Shown: in pieces, positions 43,343 through 52,391 of the stretch
Layout of the letters: every line of letters starts with the position of its first letter
Position numbering within the stretch: the first letter of the stretch is position 1
Assembly (NCBI GenBank): GCA_031292355.1
Contig: JARLHI010000076.1
Span: forward strand, 1-64,000
DNA from: Candidatus Obscuribacterales bacterium
GTDB lineage: Bacteria > Cyanobacteriota > Vampirovibrionia > Obscuribacterales > Obscuribacteraceae
Direction of reading: 5' to 3'
DNA length: 64,000 nucleotides
The notes under the pieces: model-generated
Databases searched by the model: none
The model's input: the letters and a program-made list of their open reading frames with translations, nothing else
What the model was told of the DNA's origin: nothing
Made by a program: the position numbers and the translations under genes

Positions 43343-43712
43343 GATGCAAAGCCTCTTACTTCAGATAGTTGCTTGTCGTTATTCACTTTTTTGCCGTCTG
43401 TTTCAAATTCATGATTTGCTCCTAATAAAGCTCCTTCTTGAGTTTTGAAACGCCGAGAGCCATTCGAACAGCACGCAGGTAGAGACCTCGCAGAATTGAA
43501 ATAATTAAGCAATCTCGCAACCCGAAACCTGTTGCTCCGTTACCAAAAGTATCTTAAGCTTCAAATTCGACAACCTTTAAAATGCCTTAAATAGCCAACT
43601 GACGACATTCTACAGAAAACAATCAGGTTTTAGCACGCTAACTTAAGCGAGACTAATTCGTGCATTTGGTAGTCAAGCTACCATAACACTGCGACTAAAG
43701 CACGTAAATTGG
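43343..43712. other. 370-bp divergent region between rfbF and rfbG
   Basis: It must hold promoters for both directions. On the minus strand a possible 32-codon frame runs 43520-43422 from a TTG (MRDCLIISILRG start), and a 9-codon mini-ORF follows an AGGAG site just before rfbF (ATG at about 43410). Near the rfbG side lies the inverted repeat at 43668-43682. None of these is proven; A+T content is higher than in the genes around it. Confidence 0.5.
43668..43682 (+). promoter_or_regulatory. Inverted repeat GGTAG-TCAAG-CTACC upstream of rfbG
   Basis: A 5-bp inverted repeat, GGTAG and CTACC around TCAAG, 30 bp upstream of the rfbG start. Its first ten bases (GGTAGTCAAG) differ at one place from the GGTAGCCAAG motif found ahead of the exporter operon and the AlgX-like gene. 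Confidence 0.3.
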
Positions 43713-44747
43713 GTGGACAACGGTACTCAAATGCCAACATACGACTGGCACAGCAAAAGAGTTTTTGTGACCGGCGCAACCGGCTTGGTTGGAGCTTGGC
43801 TCGTAAAAGAGTTGGTGCGGCAAGGGGCTTATTGCGTCGTATTAATGCATGACTGTGACCCTCAGTCTGAATTGATTCGCTCTGGCACATTAGACGAAGT
43901 TACAGTTGTTAATGGCGCACTTGAAAATTTCAACTCTTTAGAACGTGCAATCAATGAACAGGAAATACAGACGGTATTTCACCTCGGCGCGCAACCAATA
44001 GTCTCTGTCGCCCATCGAAATCCGCTTCCAACCTTTGAGACAAACATTCGTGGAACCTACAACTTGCTGGAAGCATGCCGCATTCACAACAGCATGGTCA
44101 AAAGCGTCATCATCGCATCGAGCGATAAAGCATATGGTGAGTCTGCAATTCTGCCCTATACAGAAGACATGCCACTGGCCGGTAAGCATCCATATGAAGT
44201 GACAAAGAGCTGCACTGACCTCATTGCTCAGAGTTACGCGCACACATACAATTTGCCTATAGCTATCGCTCGGTGCGGTAACATTTTTGGTGGCGGCGAC
44301 TTAAATTGGTCACGAATAATTCCAGGAGTGATTCGCTCATTTCTGCGCGGCGAATCTCCAATAATTCGAAGCGATGGAACCTATATTCGTGACTATATCT
44401 ACGTTGAAGACGTTGCATTGGCATACCTGACGCTAGCAGAATGGATGACATCGAAAATTGCCGGACAGGGGTTTAACTTCAGCCCCGAGCGGCCGCTAAC
44501 GGTTTTAGAGTTGACAAATATGATCGCTAAGGTAATGAGAACTGAAAATATTAAGCCAACTATCCTCAATCAAGCTTGCGGTGAAATCAAGTCCCAATAC
44601 CTCGATTCAACCAAAGCCTTAGAGCAACTGGACTGGAAGCCAAAATTCACTATCGAAGCAGGTCTCGAAAAGACAGTAGAGTGGTATCGCGACTTTTTCA
44701 GCAAGCAGACAAATCAGTCGACAATGCAACTTTACGGGCGGAAATAA
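43713..44747 (+). CDS. rfbG: CDP-glucose 4,6-dehydratase
   Basis: The 344-residue extended SDR converts CDP-glucose into CDP-4-keto-6-deoxyglucose. NAD-binding [12 protein letters not shown], the catalytic block [12 protein letters not shown] and [17 protein letters not shown] (Tyr and Lys of the YxxxK motif) are the family signatures, and SSDKAYG is specific for RfbG-type enzymes. The start is GTG at 43713; an ATG at 43731 is also possible. It is followed after one base by the C-methyltransferase gene, so both are one transcript. Together with RfbF it supplies the keto sugar for branching. Confidence 0.93.
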   Translation: MDNGTQMPTYDWHSKRVFVTGATGLVGAWLVKELVRQGAYCVVLMHDCDPQSELIRSGTLDEVTVVNGALENFNSLERAINEQEIQTVFHLGAQPIVSVAHRNPLPTFETNIRGTYNLLEACRIHNSMVKSVIIASSDKAYGESAILPYTEDMPLAGKHPYEVTKSCTDLIAQSYAHTYNLPIAIARCGNIFGGGDLNWSRIIPGVIRSFLRGESPIIRSDGTYIRDYIYVEDVALAYLTLAEWMTSKIAGQGFNFSPERPLTVLELTNMIAKVMRTENIKPTILNQACGEIKSQYLDSTKALEQLDWKPKFTIEAGLEKTVEWYRDFFSKQTNQSTMQLYGRK

Positions 44748-44748
44748 A

Positions 44749-45999
44749 ATGCCAATTATCAAATCATGTCGCTCTTGCAATTCGAATAAATTGACTAGTG
44801 TTTTGTCTTTAGGTACCACTCCCCTGGCAAATGGTTTATTAACGAAAGAGCAGTTGAGTGAGGAAGAAGCTTCTTTTCCATTGGAGTTAGTTTTCTGCAC
44901 AGGATGCACTATGGTCCAACTCACAGAAACTGTACCACCAGAACAGTTGTTCCGTAATTACGCTTACTTCTCGTCCTTCTCTGACACCATGCTGCGTCAC
45001 TCGCAAGCGCTTACCGAGAGCCTATGCACCGAAAGGCAATTGTCGTCCAACTCGTTAGTTGTTGAGATCGCTAGCAACGATGGCTATCTGCTCCAAAATT
45101 ATGTTCAAGGCGGAATACCCGTGCTCGGAGTAGAACCAGCCAGAAATATTGCAGCGGTTGCTCAAGCTAAAGGAGTCAATACAATCTCCGAATTTTTCGG
45201 AATAGAGCTTGCGACGCAACTAAAATCAGAAGGTAAGGCTGCCGATGTGATTCACGCTAACAACGTTTTAGCTCACGTACCTGATATTAATGGTGTAGTA
45301 GAAGGCATAAGCGTATTGCTTAAAGACGACGGAATAGCAATCGTCGAAGCACCGTACTTGAAGGACATGATTGATAATACTGAATTTGATACCATCTATC
45401 ACGAGCATTTATTCTATTTTTCATTGACTGCTTTGAAGAATTTATTTGAACGTCATTCTCTCAATATTGTCGACGTCGAGCGATTGGCGATACATGGCGG
45501 GTCATTGAGAATAACCGCATCCAAAGGGACTGCGGTCTCGCCCGCAGTAACGGACCTTCTTGCCCTGGAGCACGAATGCAAACTTGACCAACCTGTTGCC
45601 CTGCTAAACATGCAGACCAAAGTGACAGATCTACAACACCAATTGTTGAGCATACTGAACAAGCTAAAGGCAGAGGGGAAAAGCATCGTTGCTTATGGAG
45701 CAGCGGCAAAAGGCAGTACACTACTCAACTTTTTTGGAATTGGCTTAGAAACCTTGGACTATGCCGTTGACCGAAGCACGGTAAAGCAGGGACATTTTAT
45801 GCCAGGGAAGCATCTCGAAATTTTTCCTGTCGAAAAACTGCTCCAAACAAAACCTGATTTCGTGCTTCTCCTGTCGTGGAATTTTGCCAAAGAGATTATC
45901 TCACAACAATCCGCCTATTTAGAGCAGGGTGGACGATTTATCATTCCAATTCCAAGTCCTTCAATTGTTTCTGCTCAAGATGCTTTTATACCTCATTGA
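44749..45999 (+). CDS. NDP-hexose C-methyltransferase (TylC3/Methyltransf_13-14 type)
   Basis: The 416-residue enzyme has the three-part build of sugar C-methyltransferases: an N-terminal zinc site (CRSCNSNK ... CTGC), a SAM-binding domain with [15 protein letters not shown] and a [10 protein letters not shown] block of active-site His/Tyr, and a C-terminal domain with [18 protein letters not shown] and a [11 protein letters not shown] strand. Such enzymes methylate carbon 3 next to the 4-keto group of a 6-deoxy sugar. Directly behind rfbG, the substrate should be the CDP-4-keto-6-deoxyhexose. The product would be a branched 3-C-methyl sugar after reduction. Confidence 0.9.
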   Translation: MPIIKSCRSCNSNKLTSVLSLGTTPLANGLLTKEQLSEEEASFPLELVFCTGCTMVQLTETVPPEQLFRNYAYFSSFSDTMLRHSQALTESLCTERQLSSNSLVVEIASNDGYLLQNYVQGGIPVLGVEPARNIAAVAQAKGVNTISEFFGIELATQLKSEGKAADVIHANNVLAHVPDINGVVEGISVLLKDDGIAIVEAPYLKDMIDNTEFDTIYHEHLFYFSLTALKNLFERHSLNIVDVERLAIHGGSLRITASKGTAVSPAVTDLLALEHECKLDQPVALLNMQTKVTDLQHQLLSILNKLKAEGKSIVAYGAAAKGSTLLNFFGIGLETLDYAVDRSTVKQGHFMPGKHLEIFPVEKLLQTKPDFVLLLSWNFAKEIISQQSAYLEQGGRFIIPIPSPSIVSAQDAFIPH

Positions 46000-46068
46000 C
46001 AGCCCAGAAGCAGTCGTAATCAACCTCAGGCAACTATACAGATTTACTCATAGAATAAATTACCAATC

Positions 46069-48690
46069 ATGCTGAAACGACTAGCAAAGAAACTTTCAAA
46101 ATCACCCCATGAAACACCCGAGAGAACGCAGACCGATGCAATAAAAATTGAACCTGCGAAGGTTTCAAGTAGCGACACTAATTCTGAGTCGAAAATGTCA
46201 GCCGCTAAAAACCGAATACTTCAATCAAAACTTTTTGATGCTCAGTTTTATGCTTCGCAAATCGCAACCGATGTCGAGCCAGACTTAGATTCGTTGATTT
46301 TGCATTATCTGAGCAATAGTTCAAGTCTTTCACTGGATCCTCATCCACTCTTCGATACTCAATTTTATGTGTCGCAAAACAGTGAAGTGGATTGGACCAT
46401 GAACAATCCGCTGCTTCATTTTTTAAATCAGTCAGGTGCTTCAAACTCAAGCCCACATCCGTTGTTCAGCAATCAGTTTTACAGAGAGAAATACAAAGAT
46501 GTGCCACGCTCAGGCAGCGCCACATTTTTGCACTATATTCAGTCTGGGTATAAAGAAGGGCGGCAGCCTTGTGAAGACTTTGACCCGCTGCTTTACGCTC
46601 AATTTGCAGGACTCAAGAGTAAATCAGAAGCCTCGCTGTACGAATTTATCAAGATTGGCGCGGGTCAGGGTTACATGCCACAGTTTTTTTTTGATGAGGT
46701 ATTTGCCATAGGAAAGGCCACCTCTCCAATAAATACGTCATATAGGCACCCAAAATTCACCCGCAGAAGAAGCGCCGAAAGTACCCCAGAAGTTCTTTCG
46801 CAGAAGCGAAGGAACGCTTGTATTTTATTCGAATCAGGGCTTATCGATACCATCTTTGTCTCTGAGCAGCTAGGTAAAAAGTTGTCCATCGAAAAATGTA
46901 TTTCCGCGTATTTGAATCAGCCGTTGCCCAGAAAATTACAGCCGCACCCACTCTTTGATGTTGAGTACTATGAACTCCAGAACAATGATGTAGATTTTTC
47001 TGCCATAGATCCCTTGGTGCACTTTCTTACTCAAGGCTGGCTGGAAGGACGCAACCCTCATATTCTTTTCGATACTAATTATTATTTGGCCAAAAATGAA
47101 GACGTCAAAAAAGCAAATATCAATCCTCTTTGCCATTTTTCGCAAAATGGCAAACCACATCGATTATTTTCACCTTTCTTTCACCCGCAAACGTACGGAA
47201 AAAAGTTTCGTCTACAGCGCCTAAAGACAATGTTCTCTTCGGCCAAAAGTCCCATTCGCTTCGTTCGATTTCAAGGGCGCTCAGACGGTATCAAGAGTTT
47301 CGTCCTCGAAACACGCTTACTACCGTCCAAAAATCTCTTGTCGCACTTCATTTTGACAGGCTTTGCCAACGGGGTACTGCCGCTGGAAAATTTCGATCTT
47401 CTTTTCGATGTGACTTCAAAAACAGTCGGACTTGACGAAACCCAAATATCTATAGCATCCGTCACAAAAAGCCCAGAGTCACTAGTCTTCAAGTTTAATC
47501 CTGATCCAGAAGTACTAGCAAAGTTTCTTCAATCTCTAACTCGAAAAAAAGGTGAAAGAGCTTTCGCCCGTTCCTCTCAAACTATAATCTTGACTGCCCA
47601 CGAAGCCTCGAGAACGGGAGCCCCCCTTTTGCTTCTAAGAATGGCACAGGAATTTTCCCAAAGAGGCTGGGAGTGCCTTATAGTGCTAGATCGAGGCGGT
47701 CCTATCGAAAGCGACTTCAGCAAGTTTGGACATGTATTGAATTTCAAAGCCAACAGTTCTCGATATAATGATTGGCAGAATATCCTCAGTCTTTTGTATG
47801 ACAATATAGGTTTACAGCTACCCAACTGGTGCATTCTAAATAGCCTAGAAACCGGTCTGTACGCGGAAGCAGCAAAAAAACATGGAATGAAGGTAGTCAA
47901 CCTTGTGCATGAAATCGCTGACTCGTACCCCCCGAATTTTGTCCCGAAGATTTTTAAGCAGCTTGACTTGGTTGTGTTTCCTGCGGAATTCGTACAAAAA
48001 TTTGCACACAAACGGACCGGTGATCTGCAGTTCAAAGAAACTGTTATCCACAGCGCGCTACTCGATGAAAATTTTGCCGATTTTGATAAATCAAACGCAC
48101 GTTTGAAGTGGCGAGAGGAATTGGGAATCTCCAGCGAAAGCTTGGTCGTGCTCGCTTGTGGGTCGCCCAACCAAAGGAAAGGCGTTGACATATTTTTCAG
48201 CATAGCGCAGTCTGTACTCGCGACAACTGAACATGATATTCATTTTGTATGGCTCGGTTCAGGAAACAAAATAGCTCCTCACACGCCTCAATATTATGTG
48301 GACTGGGACATCCGTCAGAGTGAATACGCATCACGCATTCACTGGGCTAAAGAAAGAGCAGATCTTCGAACAGCGTTTCACGGATCCGATTTATTCATTC
48401 TCACATCCCGGCAAGACCCTTTTCCATGCGTTGGTCACAACGCAATGCAGGCAAGTTTGCCGATATTGTGTTTTGCTGGTGCAGGGGGAACTCCCGAGAT
48501 GATAGCCGGAGCTGGTGGCAAAGCCATCCCCTACGGTGACGTTAGGCTTTTTTCAGAAGCAATAATTGAATATATCAAAGACGAGGCTCTACGCGATAAA
48601 CACGGAGCTCTGAACAAGAAAGTTGTCGTCGAAAAATTTAGTTTTATTGACTATGCCGATAAAATTCTTCTGGCGCTATCTGAAACGTGA
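46069..48690 (+). CDS. Large GT4 glycosyltransferase with N-terminal FDxxxY tandem repeats
   Basis: The first 450 residues of this 873-residue protein hold about seven units of 40-60 residues of the form FDxQFYxSQxxDVxxxxxNPLLHFLxxG, e.g. NPHPLFSNQFYREKYKDV-like and LFDVEYYELQNNDV. Such repeats occur on many bacterial polysaccharide transferases; their role is unknown, and sugar or protein binding is a guess. From about residue 500 comes a GT4 domain: LTAHEASRTGAPLLLLRMAQ, VLACGSPNQRKGVDIFF and SRQDPFPCVGHNAMQASLP with the late Glu-rich PEMIAGAGG. No membrane segment is seen. It follows the C-methyltransferase by 69 bp and may use the branched sugar. Confidence 0.85.
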   Translation: MLKRLAKKLSKSPHETPERTQTDAIKIEPAKVSSSDTNSESKMSAAKNRILQSKLFDAQFYASQIATDVEPDLDSLILHYLSNSSSLSLDPHPLFDTQFYVSQNSEVDWTMNNPLLHFLNQSGASNSSPHPLFSNQFYREKYKDVPRSGSATFLHYIQSGYKEGRQPCEDFDPLLYAQFAGLKSKSEASLYEFIKIGAGQGYMPQFFFDEVFAIGKATSPINTSYRHPKFTRRRSAESTPEVLSQKRRNACILFESGLIDTIFVSEQLGKKLSIEKCISAYLNQPLPRKLQPHPLFDVEYYELQNNDVDFSAIDPLVHFLTQGWLEGRNPHILFDTNYYLAKNEDVKKANINPLCHFSQNGKPHRLFSPFFHPQTYGKKFRLQRLKTMFSSAKSPIRFVRFQGRSDGIKSFVLETRLLPSKNLLSHFILTGFANGVLPLENFDLLFDVTSKTVGLDETQISIASVTKSPESLVFKFNPDPEVLAKFLQSLTRKKGERAFARSSQTIILTAHEASRTGAPLLLLRMAQEFSQRGWECLIVLDRGGPIESDFSKFGHVLNFKANSSRYNDWQNILSLLYDNIGLQLPNWCILNSLETGLYAEAAKKHGMKVVNLVHEIADSYPPNFVPKIFKQLDLVVFPAEFVQKFAHKRTGDLQFKETVIHSALLDENFADFDKSNARLKWREELGISSESLVVLACGSPNQRKGVDIFFSIAQSVLATTEHDIHFVWLGSGNKIAPHTPQYYVDWDIRQSEYASRIHWAKERADLRTAFHGSDLFILTSRQDPFPCVGHNAMQASLPILCFAGAGGTPEMIAGAGGKAIPYGDVRLFSEAIIEYIKDEALRDKHGALNKKVVVEKFSFIDYADKILLALSET

Positions 48691-48729
48691 GTCGCCCCAC
48701 TTTACTTGTATTGTTAATGGAGCAAAGGT

Positions 48730-50031
48730 GTGGTGAGATCGGAAATGAATGAAAATAAGGTTTCAATATTGCTACCGTTCTATAACAGGTCGCACTATTT
48801 GCGATCTGCAATTGACAGTGTGGTTGCGCAGACTTATCAAAATTGGGAGTTGCTTCTTTCTGACAATTGTTCCACCGACGGTTCTAGTGAACTAGCTCAG
48901 GAATATGCAGCCAAAGATTCTAGAATTCGTTATTGGCGCAACGAAACAAATATAGGCTGTGGCCCAAACTACAATTTGTGCATGGAGAAAGCTGAAGGCG
49001 ATTTCATAGAGCTCTTCGGTGCTGATGATATTTTGAAGCCGGAGTGCTTGCAAAAATTCGTTGATGTACTCGCGAATGATGACAGTTTATCCTTGGTAAC
49101 TAGCGCAAGGGACGTTATCGATAGCTCTGGCCAAGTTACTAGCGTTGAAAGAGCATTTGGAGAAAGCCAAAAAATTGACGGAAGTGAAGCCATCCGAAAA
49201 CTTATGGTGTCTCTAGAAAATTGGATTGTGGCTCCCGTGATGTTTAGAACTAAGGACAAAGCAGCCGGGTTTGACTGCAGTATGAATATTTATGCAGATA
49301 TAGATTACTGGACTGATGTTCTCGAAAAAGGTAATGCAATGTACCTCGAAGATAATCTCTTTCAGTATCGTATTCACGCGGGCTCGAGAACCACAGAAGT
49401 ATTCGATCGATTTGATTTCTTCAATGATATTGTGCGTTTAGTTGAGAAAAAGAAAGCCTATATTTTGAATGCAAACCGTGATTTGTCTCTGTCGACATTC
49501 ATCATTGATCTGCTGATTCGGCTCACGCGACACACAACTGGAGAAACTCCGTACAACCCTGATAGGCTGTTGAACCTTGAGCATATAGGCTTAGAAGAAG
49601 CAATTCGTGATTGTAATCCAGATAATTACCTTGTCAGAGTCAAGAACCTGGCTCAAGACGCGAATGACCTAAAAAAGGTAGCTGCCCTTGCATTGGTCAA
49701 CTTATCGACATCCGCGCAAGATTTAGAGCGAAGTCGAGCCGAGTTAGAGCGATCGCGAAAATTATTCGACGAAATGCAAGTTTCATGCGCTTGGGCAGAA
49801 AGCGAAGTAAACAAGCTTCGAGGGAAGCTGGGTAAAGAGCGCGAGTCAATAAAAGTCTTTAGCGAAGCCCACGAACATTTGCAACTGGTCAGCGAGCAAA
49901 ATGCTTTGGTGGAGCGGAAATTGCGTGCAGAAAATGAGGAATTGAAAAAAAAGGTTCAGACCTTAGGAGATGAACTTAACGAACTCAAACACAAGCCGCT
50001 GAATCGAATTGCAAAGCTGTTAAAAAAGTAG
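48730..50031 (+). CDS. Family 2 glycosyltransferase with coiled-coil tail
   Basis: The 433-residue product begins with a GT-A domain: SILLPFYNRSHYLRSAID, ELLLSDNCSTDGS and ELFGADDILKPECL with the DxD-like ADD near residue 96. After an acceptor-binding region, about 120 residues (305-425) form a long coiled coil (LERSRAELERSRKLFDEMQ). The end, KPLNRIAKLLKK, is basic. The GTG start at 48730 has GGAG 7 bases upstream; an ATG at 48745 is a weaker alternative. It lies 39 bp after the repeat-GT4 gene and is probably co-transcribed with the rfbG series. Confidence 0.85.
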   Translation: MVRSEMNENKVSILLPFYNRSHYLRSAIDSVVAQTYQNWELLLSDNCSTDGSSELAQEYAAKDSRIRYWRNETNIGCGPNYNLCMEKAEGDFIELFGADDILKPECLQKFVDVLANDDSLSLVTSARDVIDSSGQVTSVERAFGESQKIDGSEAIRKLMVSLENWIVAPVMFRTKDKAAGFDCSMNIYADIDYWTDVLEKGNAMYLEDNLFQYRIHAGSRTTEVFDRFDFFNDIVRLVEKKKAYILNANRDLSLSTFIIDLLIRLTRHTTGETPYNPDRLLNLEHIGLEEAIRDCNPDNYLVRVKNLAQDANDLKKVAALALVNLSTSAQDLERSRAELERSRKLFDEMQVSCAWAESEVNKLRGKLGKERESIKVFSEAHEHLQLVSEQNALVERKLRAENEELKKKVQTLGDELNELKHKPLNRIAKLLKK

Positions 50032-50076
50032 TTTCCATTTCGCCAAGAGAGTGACACGAATTGAGTGATCAAATAT

Positions 50077-50892
50077 CTATTCAGGGAGCGAATCTTGAAT
50101 CTCAGCAATGATATTTGAAAAACGAACTTCAAAAAGGCCTGATTTGAAACCAAATTCCTGACTTATTCGAGTTATATCGATTGGCGGGAAACTCCATGTC
50201 GGAGCATTTGGAGCGACGGAAATCACACTTCCAGTTTCGCGCACAAGAATGTCGACAATTTCCGCGTTAGTTGTATTCCGCCCCGAAGCAACGTTGTAGA
50301 TTCTGCTTTGGCCCGTTATTGCAATCTGAGATAAAACCGGCATGAGATCATCCATAAACAAAAAGTCTTTTTGCGACTGCAGGGATGTCTCCAGGCGTAC
50401 CCTCTTTTCTGTAACAGCTTGTTGAGTAATTTGACCCAAAAAATCGGTGCTAAGCCTTGAAACTCCGATGACGTTCGATAACCGAGCGACTCTCACAGAA
50501 GAGCCACCTACCGTCAAACACATCGATTCCCCCAAAAGCTTGGATAGATTATAGATATCGGAAAGTTGCTGCGGCTGCACAACCAGTGAGGATGCCTCGC
50601 CGGTCGATTGACTGTTGGCATAAACGCGGGTGGAAGATAAATAGAGAAGACTTTCAAAGTTGCCACGCTGCAAGAGCGAACGCAAGACGCAAACATGCGC
50701 CTCAACAGTGTCCAACGGGCGATTCCGAAAGTCCGCGGTCAACCCAATACAATAGATGACATGTCCAAGATTCTCATCGCCACTGAAATCAAATTCCCGA
50801 TTTGCCGACACCACATCAAAACGTTGTGATCTTAGATAATCGACTAAATGTGAGCCGATGAACCCACCGGCACCAAGAACCGTCCATTTCAT
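50077..50892 (-). CDS. NAD(P)-dependent epimerase/4-ketoreductase-like SDR
   Basis: This short extended SDR (271 residues) has the nucleotide-binding LGAGGFIGSHLVDYL and the catalytic YLSSTRVYANS with YNLSK. Its size and lack of a long C-terminal domain are like 4-ketoreductases of deoxysugar pathways (RmlD/TylD class). It may therefore reduce the CDP-4-keto-6-deoxy-3-C-methyl sugar built by the genes at 42.0-46.0 kb, though the link is only by proximity. It overlaps the LbH acetyltransferase gene by 4 bp (ATGA) and is translated after it. Confidence 0.8.
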   Translation of the reverse strand: MKWTVLGAGGFIGSHLVDYLRSQRFDVVSANREFDFSGDENLGHVIYCIGLTADFRNRPLDTVEAHVCVLRSLLQRGNFESLLYLSSTRVYANSQSTGEASSLVVQPQQLSDIYNLSKLLGESMCLTVGGSSVRVARLSNVIGVSRLSTDFLGQITQQAVTEKRVRLETSLQSQKDFLFMDDLMPVLSQIAITGQSRIYNVASGRNTTNAEIVDILVRETGSVISVAPNAPTWSFPPIDITRISQEFGFKSGLFEVRFSNIIAEIQDSLPE

Positions 50893-51377
50893 GTCCTAAA
50901 ACCCACTACCACCGTTGGATTGCCAACGTTTATAGAATAGGCTTCAACAACACCTCTGACCACCGAACCAGCTCCAATAACCGCACCTTTGTGGATATGC
51001 GTACCGTCGAGCAAAACCGTTCCGGCCCCTATCCAAACATCATCTTCAACAATGATCCCGCCTTTGCTTGGTGCAAACCTTTGGTTGATAATTTTCTCAC
51101 TACGTGACCGAAAGGCATGATTCACTGGCGCGAATGTACAATTTGCAGCGATCAGAACGTCTTCACCGATTTTGATACCATTTCCAGTATAAAGAACGCA
51201 TCCGGAATTAATGTGAGAGTTCCTGCCGATTGTGACATCCCCGCACCCACCGGCCGGTTTTATCTTTACGAAGGCGTCGATACAAACACCCTCTTCAATT
51301 ATAATATGCGTTCCCCTGAGAGAATCCTCTATGTCACACATAGATGAGATTTTCGCTTTGTCTGAAATGATGAGCAC
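50889..51377 (-). CDS. Left-handed beta-helix O-acetyltransferase (WbbJ/maltose acetyltransferase-like)
   Basis: The 162-residue protein is built of hexapeptide repeats ([LIV]-G-x4), e.g. VTIGRNSHINSGCVL, IKIGEDVLIAANC and IIVEDDVWIGAGTVLLDGTHI, with the acetyl-CoA-binding loop and a probable catalytic His in PVNHAFRS. Such enzymes form trimers and acetylate sugars in the cytoplasm, often at nucleotide-sugar stage. The GTG start has AAGGA about 6 bases upstream. Its start is only 22 bp from the start of the divergent CmcI-like gene. It forms an operon with the following SDR gene. Confidence 0.85.
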   Translation of the reverse strand: MLIISDKAKISSMCDIEDSLRGTHIIIEEGVCIDAFVKIKPAGGCGDVTIGRNSHINSGCVLYTGNGIKIGEDVLIAANCTFAPVNHAFRSRSEKIINQRFAPSKGGIIVEDDVWIGAGTVLLDGTHIHKGAVIGAGSVVRGVVEAYSINVGNPTVVVGFRT

Positions 51378-51399
51378 TTCAATCCTTCGTGAGGCTTTT

Positions 51400-52236
51400 A
51401 TGATTGATCAGTTTAAACACGACGCGGACAAAAGTCCAGAAACTGAGAAAGTCACGGAGCAAAGGCTTAAAAGCCTGCTAATTGATTGCGACAGCGGAAC
51501 GGTCAAAGTAACGACCGATGCTGACTCTGTCGTTCATCAACTGAGTAGTCCAGAAGGCTTTGCTGCAGTAGGTCAAGCTTGGCTGAGAGCTGGTTGGGAT
51601 GCGAAGTACGTCTACAGTTTTTCATGGATGGGGCGTCCCATTATTCAGCTGCCGGATGATGCTTTCCGAATGCAAGAGCTTATTTATTCGATCAAGCCAG
51701 ATGTAATTGTTGAAACGGGCGTTGCTCACGGCGGCTCGCTAATATTTTACGCTTCACTCTGCAAAGCAATGGGCAAAGGCAAAATTGTCGGGATCGATAT
51801 CGAAATTCGTGCCCACAATCGCCGGGCAATTGAAGAACACGAAATGTCTTCCCTAATTACACTGATCGAAGGCGATTCAGTCGATAGTAGGATTCTTTCA
51901 GATGTTCGTCGCACCATTAGCGACGCGAAAACCGTAATGGTAATTCTTGACTCTTGCCACACAAAAAAGCACGTTGCAAATGAGCTTCTTGCTTATTCTC
52001 AATTTGTGACACCGGGTTCTTACATTATTGCGATGGACGGAATTATGGAACAAGTCACTGGTGCTCCTCGTACATCTCCGGATTGGACATGGAACAATCC
52101 CAAAGAAGCAGCCATCGAATTTGCGAAAAAGCATCTAAATTTTCAAATCGAAACGGACAAATATATATTCAACGAAGGTACCACCAAACAATGGATAACC
52201 TACAGTCCTTGCGGCGTTTTAAAACGAATCGACTAA
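51400..52236 (+). CDS. CmcI/cephalosporin-hydroxylase-family SAM-dependent methyltransferase
   Basis: The 278-residue protein matches the CmcI family (PF04989): YSFSWMGRPIIQLPDD, the SAM motif IVETGVAHGGSLIFYASL, VGIDIEIRAHNR and MVILDSCHTKKHVANEL with likely metal ligands Asp and His. Members methylate sugar hydroxyls such as rhamnosyl 3-OH, which suits a polysaccharide locus. I chose the ATG at 51400 because GAGG lies 5 bases before it and conservation begins shortly after. The open frame reaches back to 51232 into the divergent gene. Promoter signals would have to lie within the neighbouring gene. Confidence 0.85.
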   Translation: MIDQFKHDADKSPETEKVTEQRLKSLLIDCDSGTVKVTTDADSVVHQLSSPEGFAAVGQAWLRAGWDAKYVYSFSWMGRPIIQLPDDAFRMQELIYSIKPDVIVETGVAHGGSLIFYASLCKAMGKGKIVGIDIEIRAHNRRAIEEHEMSSLITLIEGDSVDSRILSDVRRTISDAKTVMVILDSCHTKKHVANELLAYSQFVTPGSYIIAMDGIMEQVTGAPRTSPDWTWNNPKEAAIEFAKKHLNFQIETDKYIFNEGTTKQWITYSPCGVLKRID

Positions 52237-52391
52237 AATGGGCTCCGCTCTCGCCTTGACGGAATGAGATGTGGCGCTATTATCCTGTTTTCTAGACTGT
52301 GGAATGTTTCATCACAATCTGAGCAAAAAATTGAAGTAATCATATCTCTGCCCCTAAGGCGAAGTTAAGCCTCTGAACCACACACTTGCAG

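Noticed and set aside
47577-48203. Minus-strand frame opposite the GT4 domain
   Set aside because: No motif; the plus strand encodes conserved donor-binding blocks.
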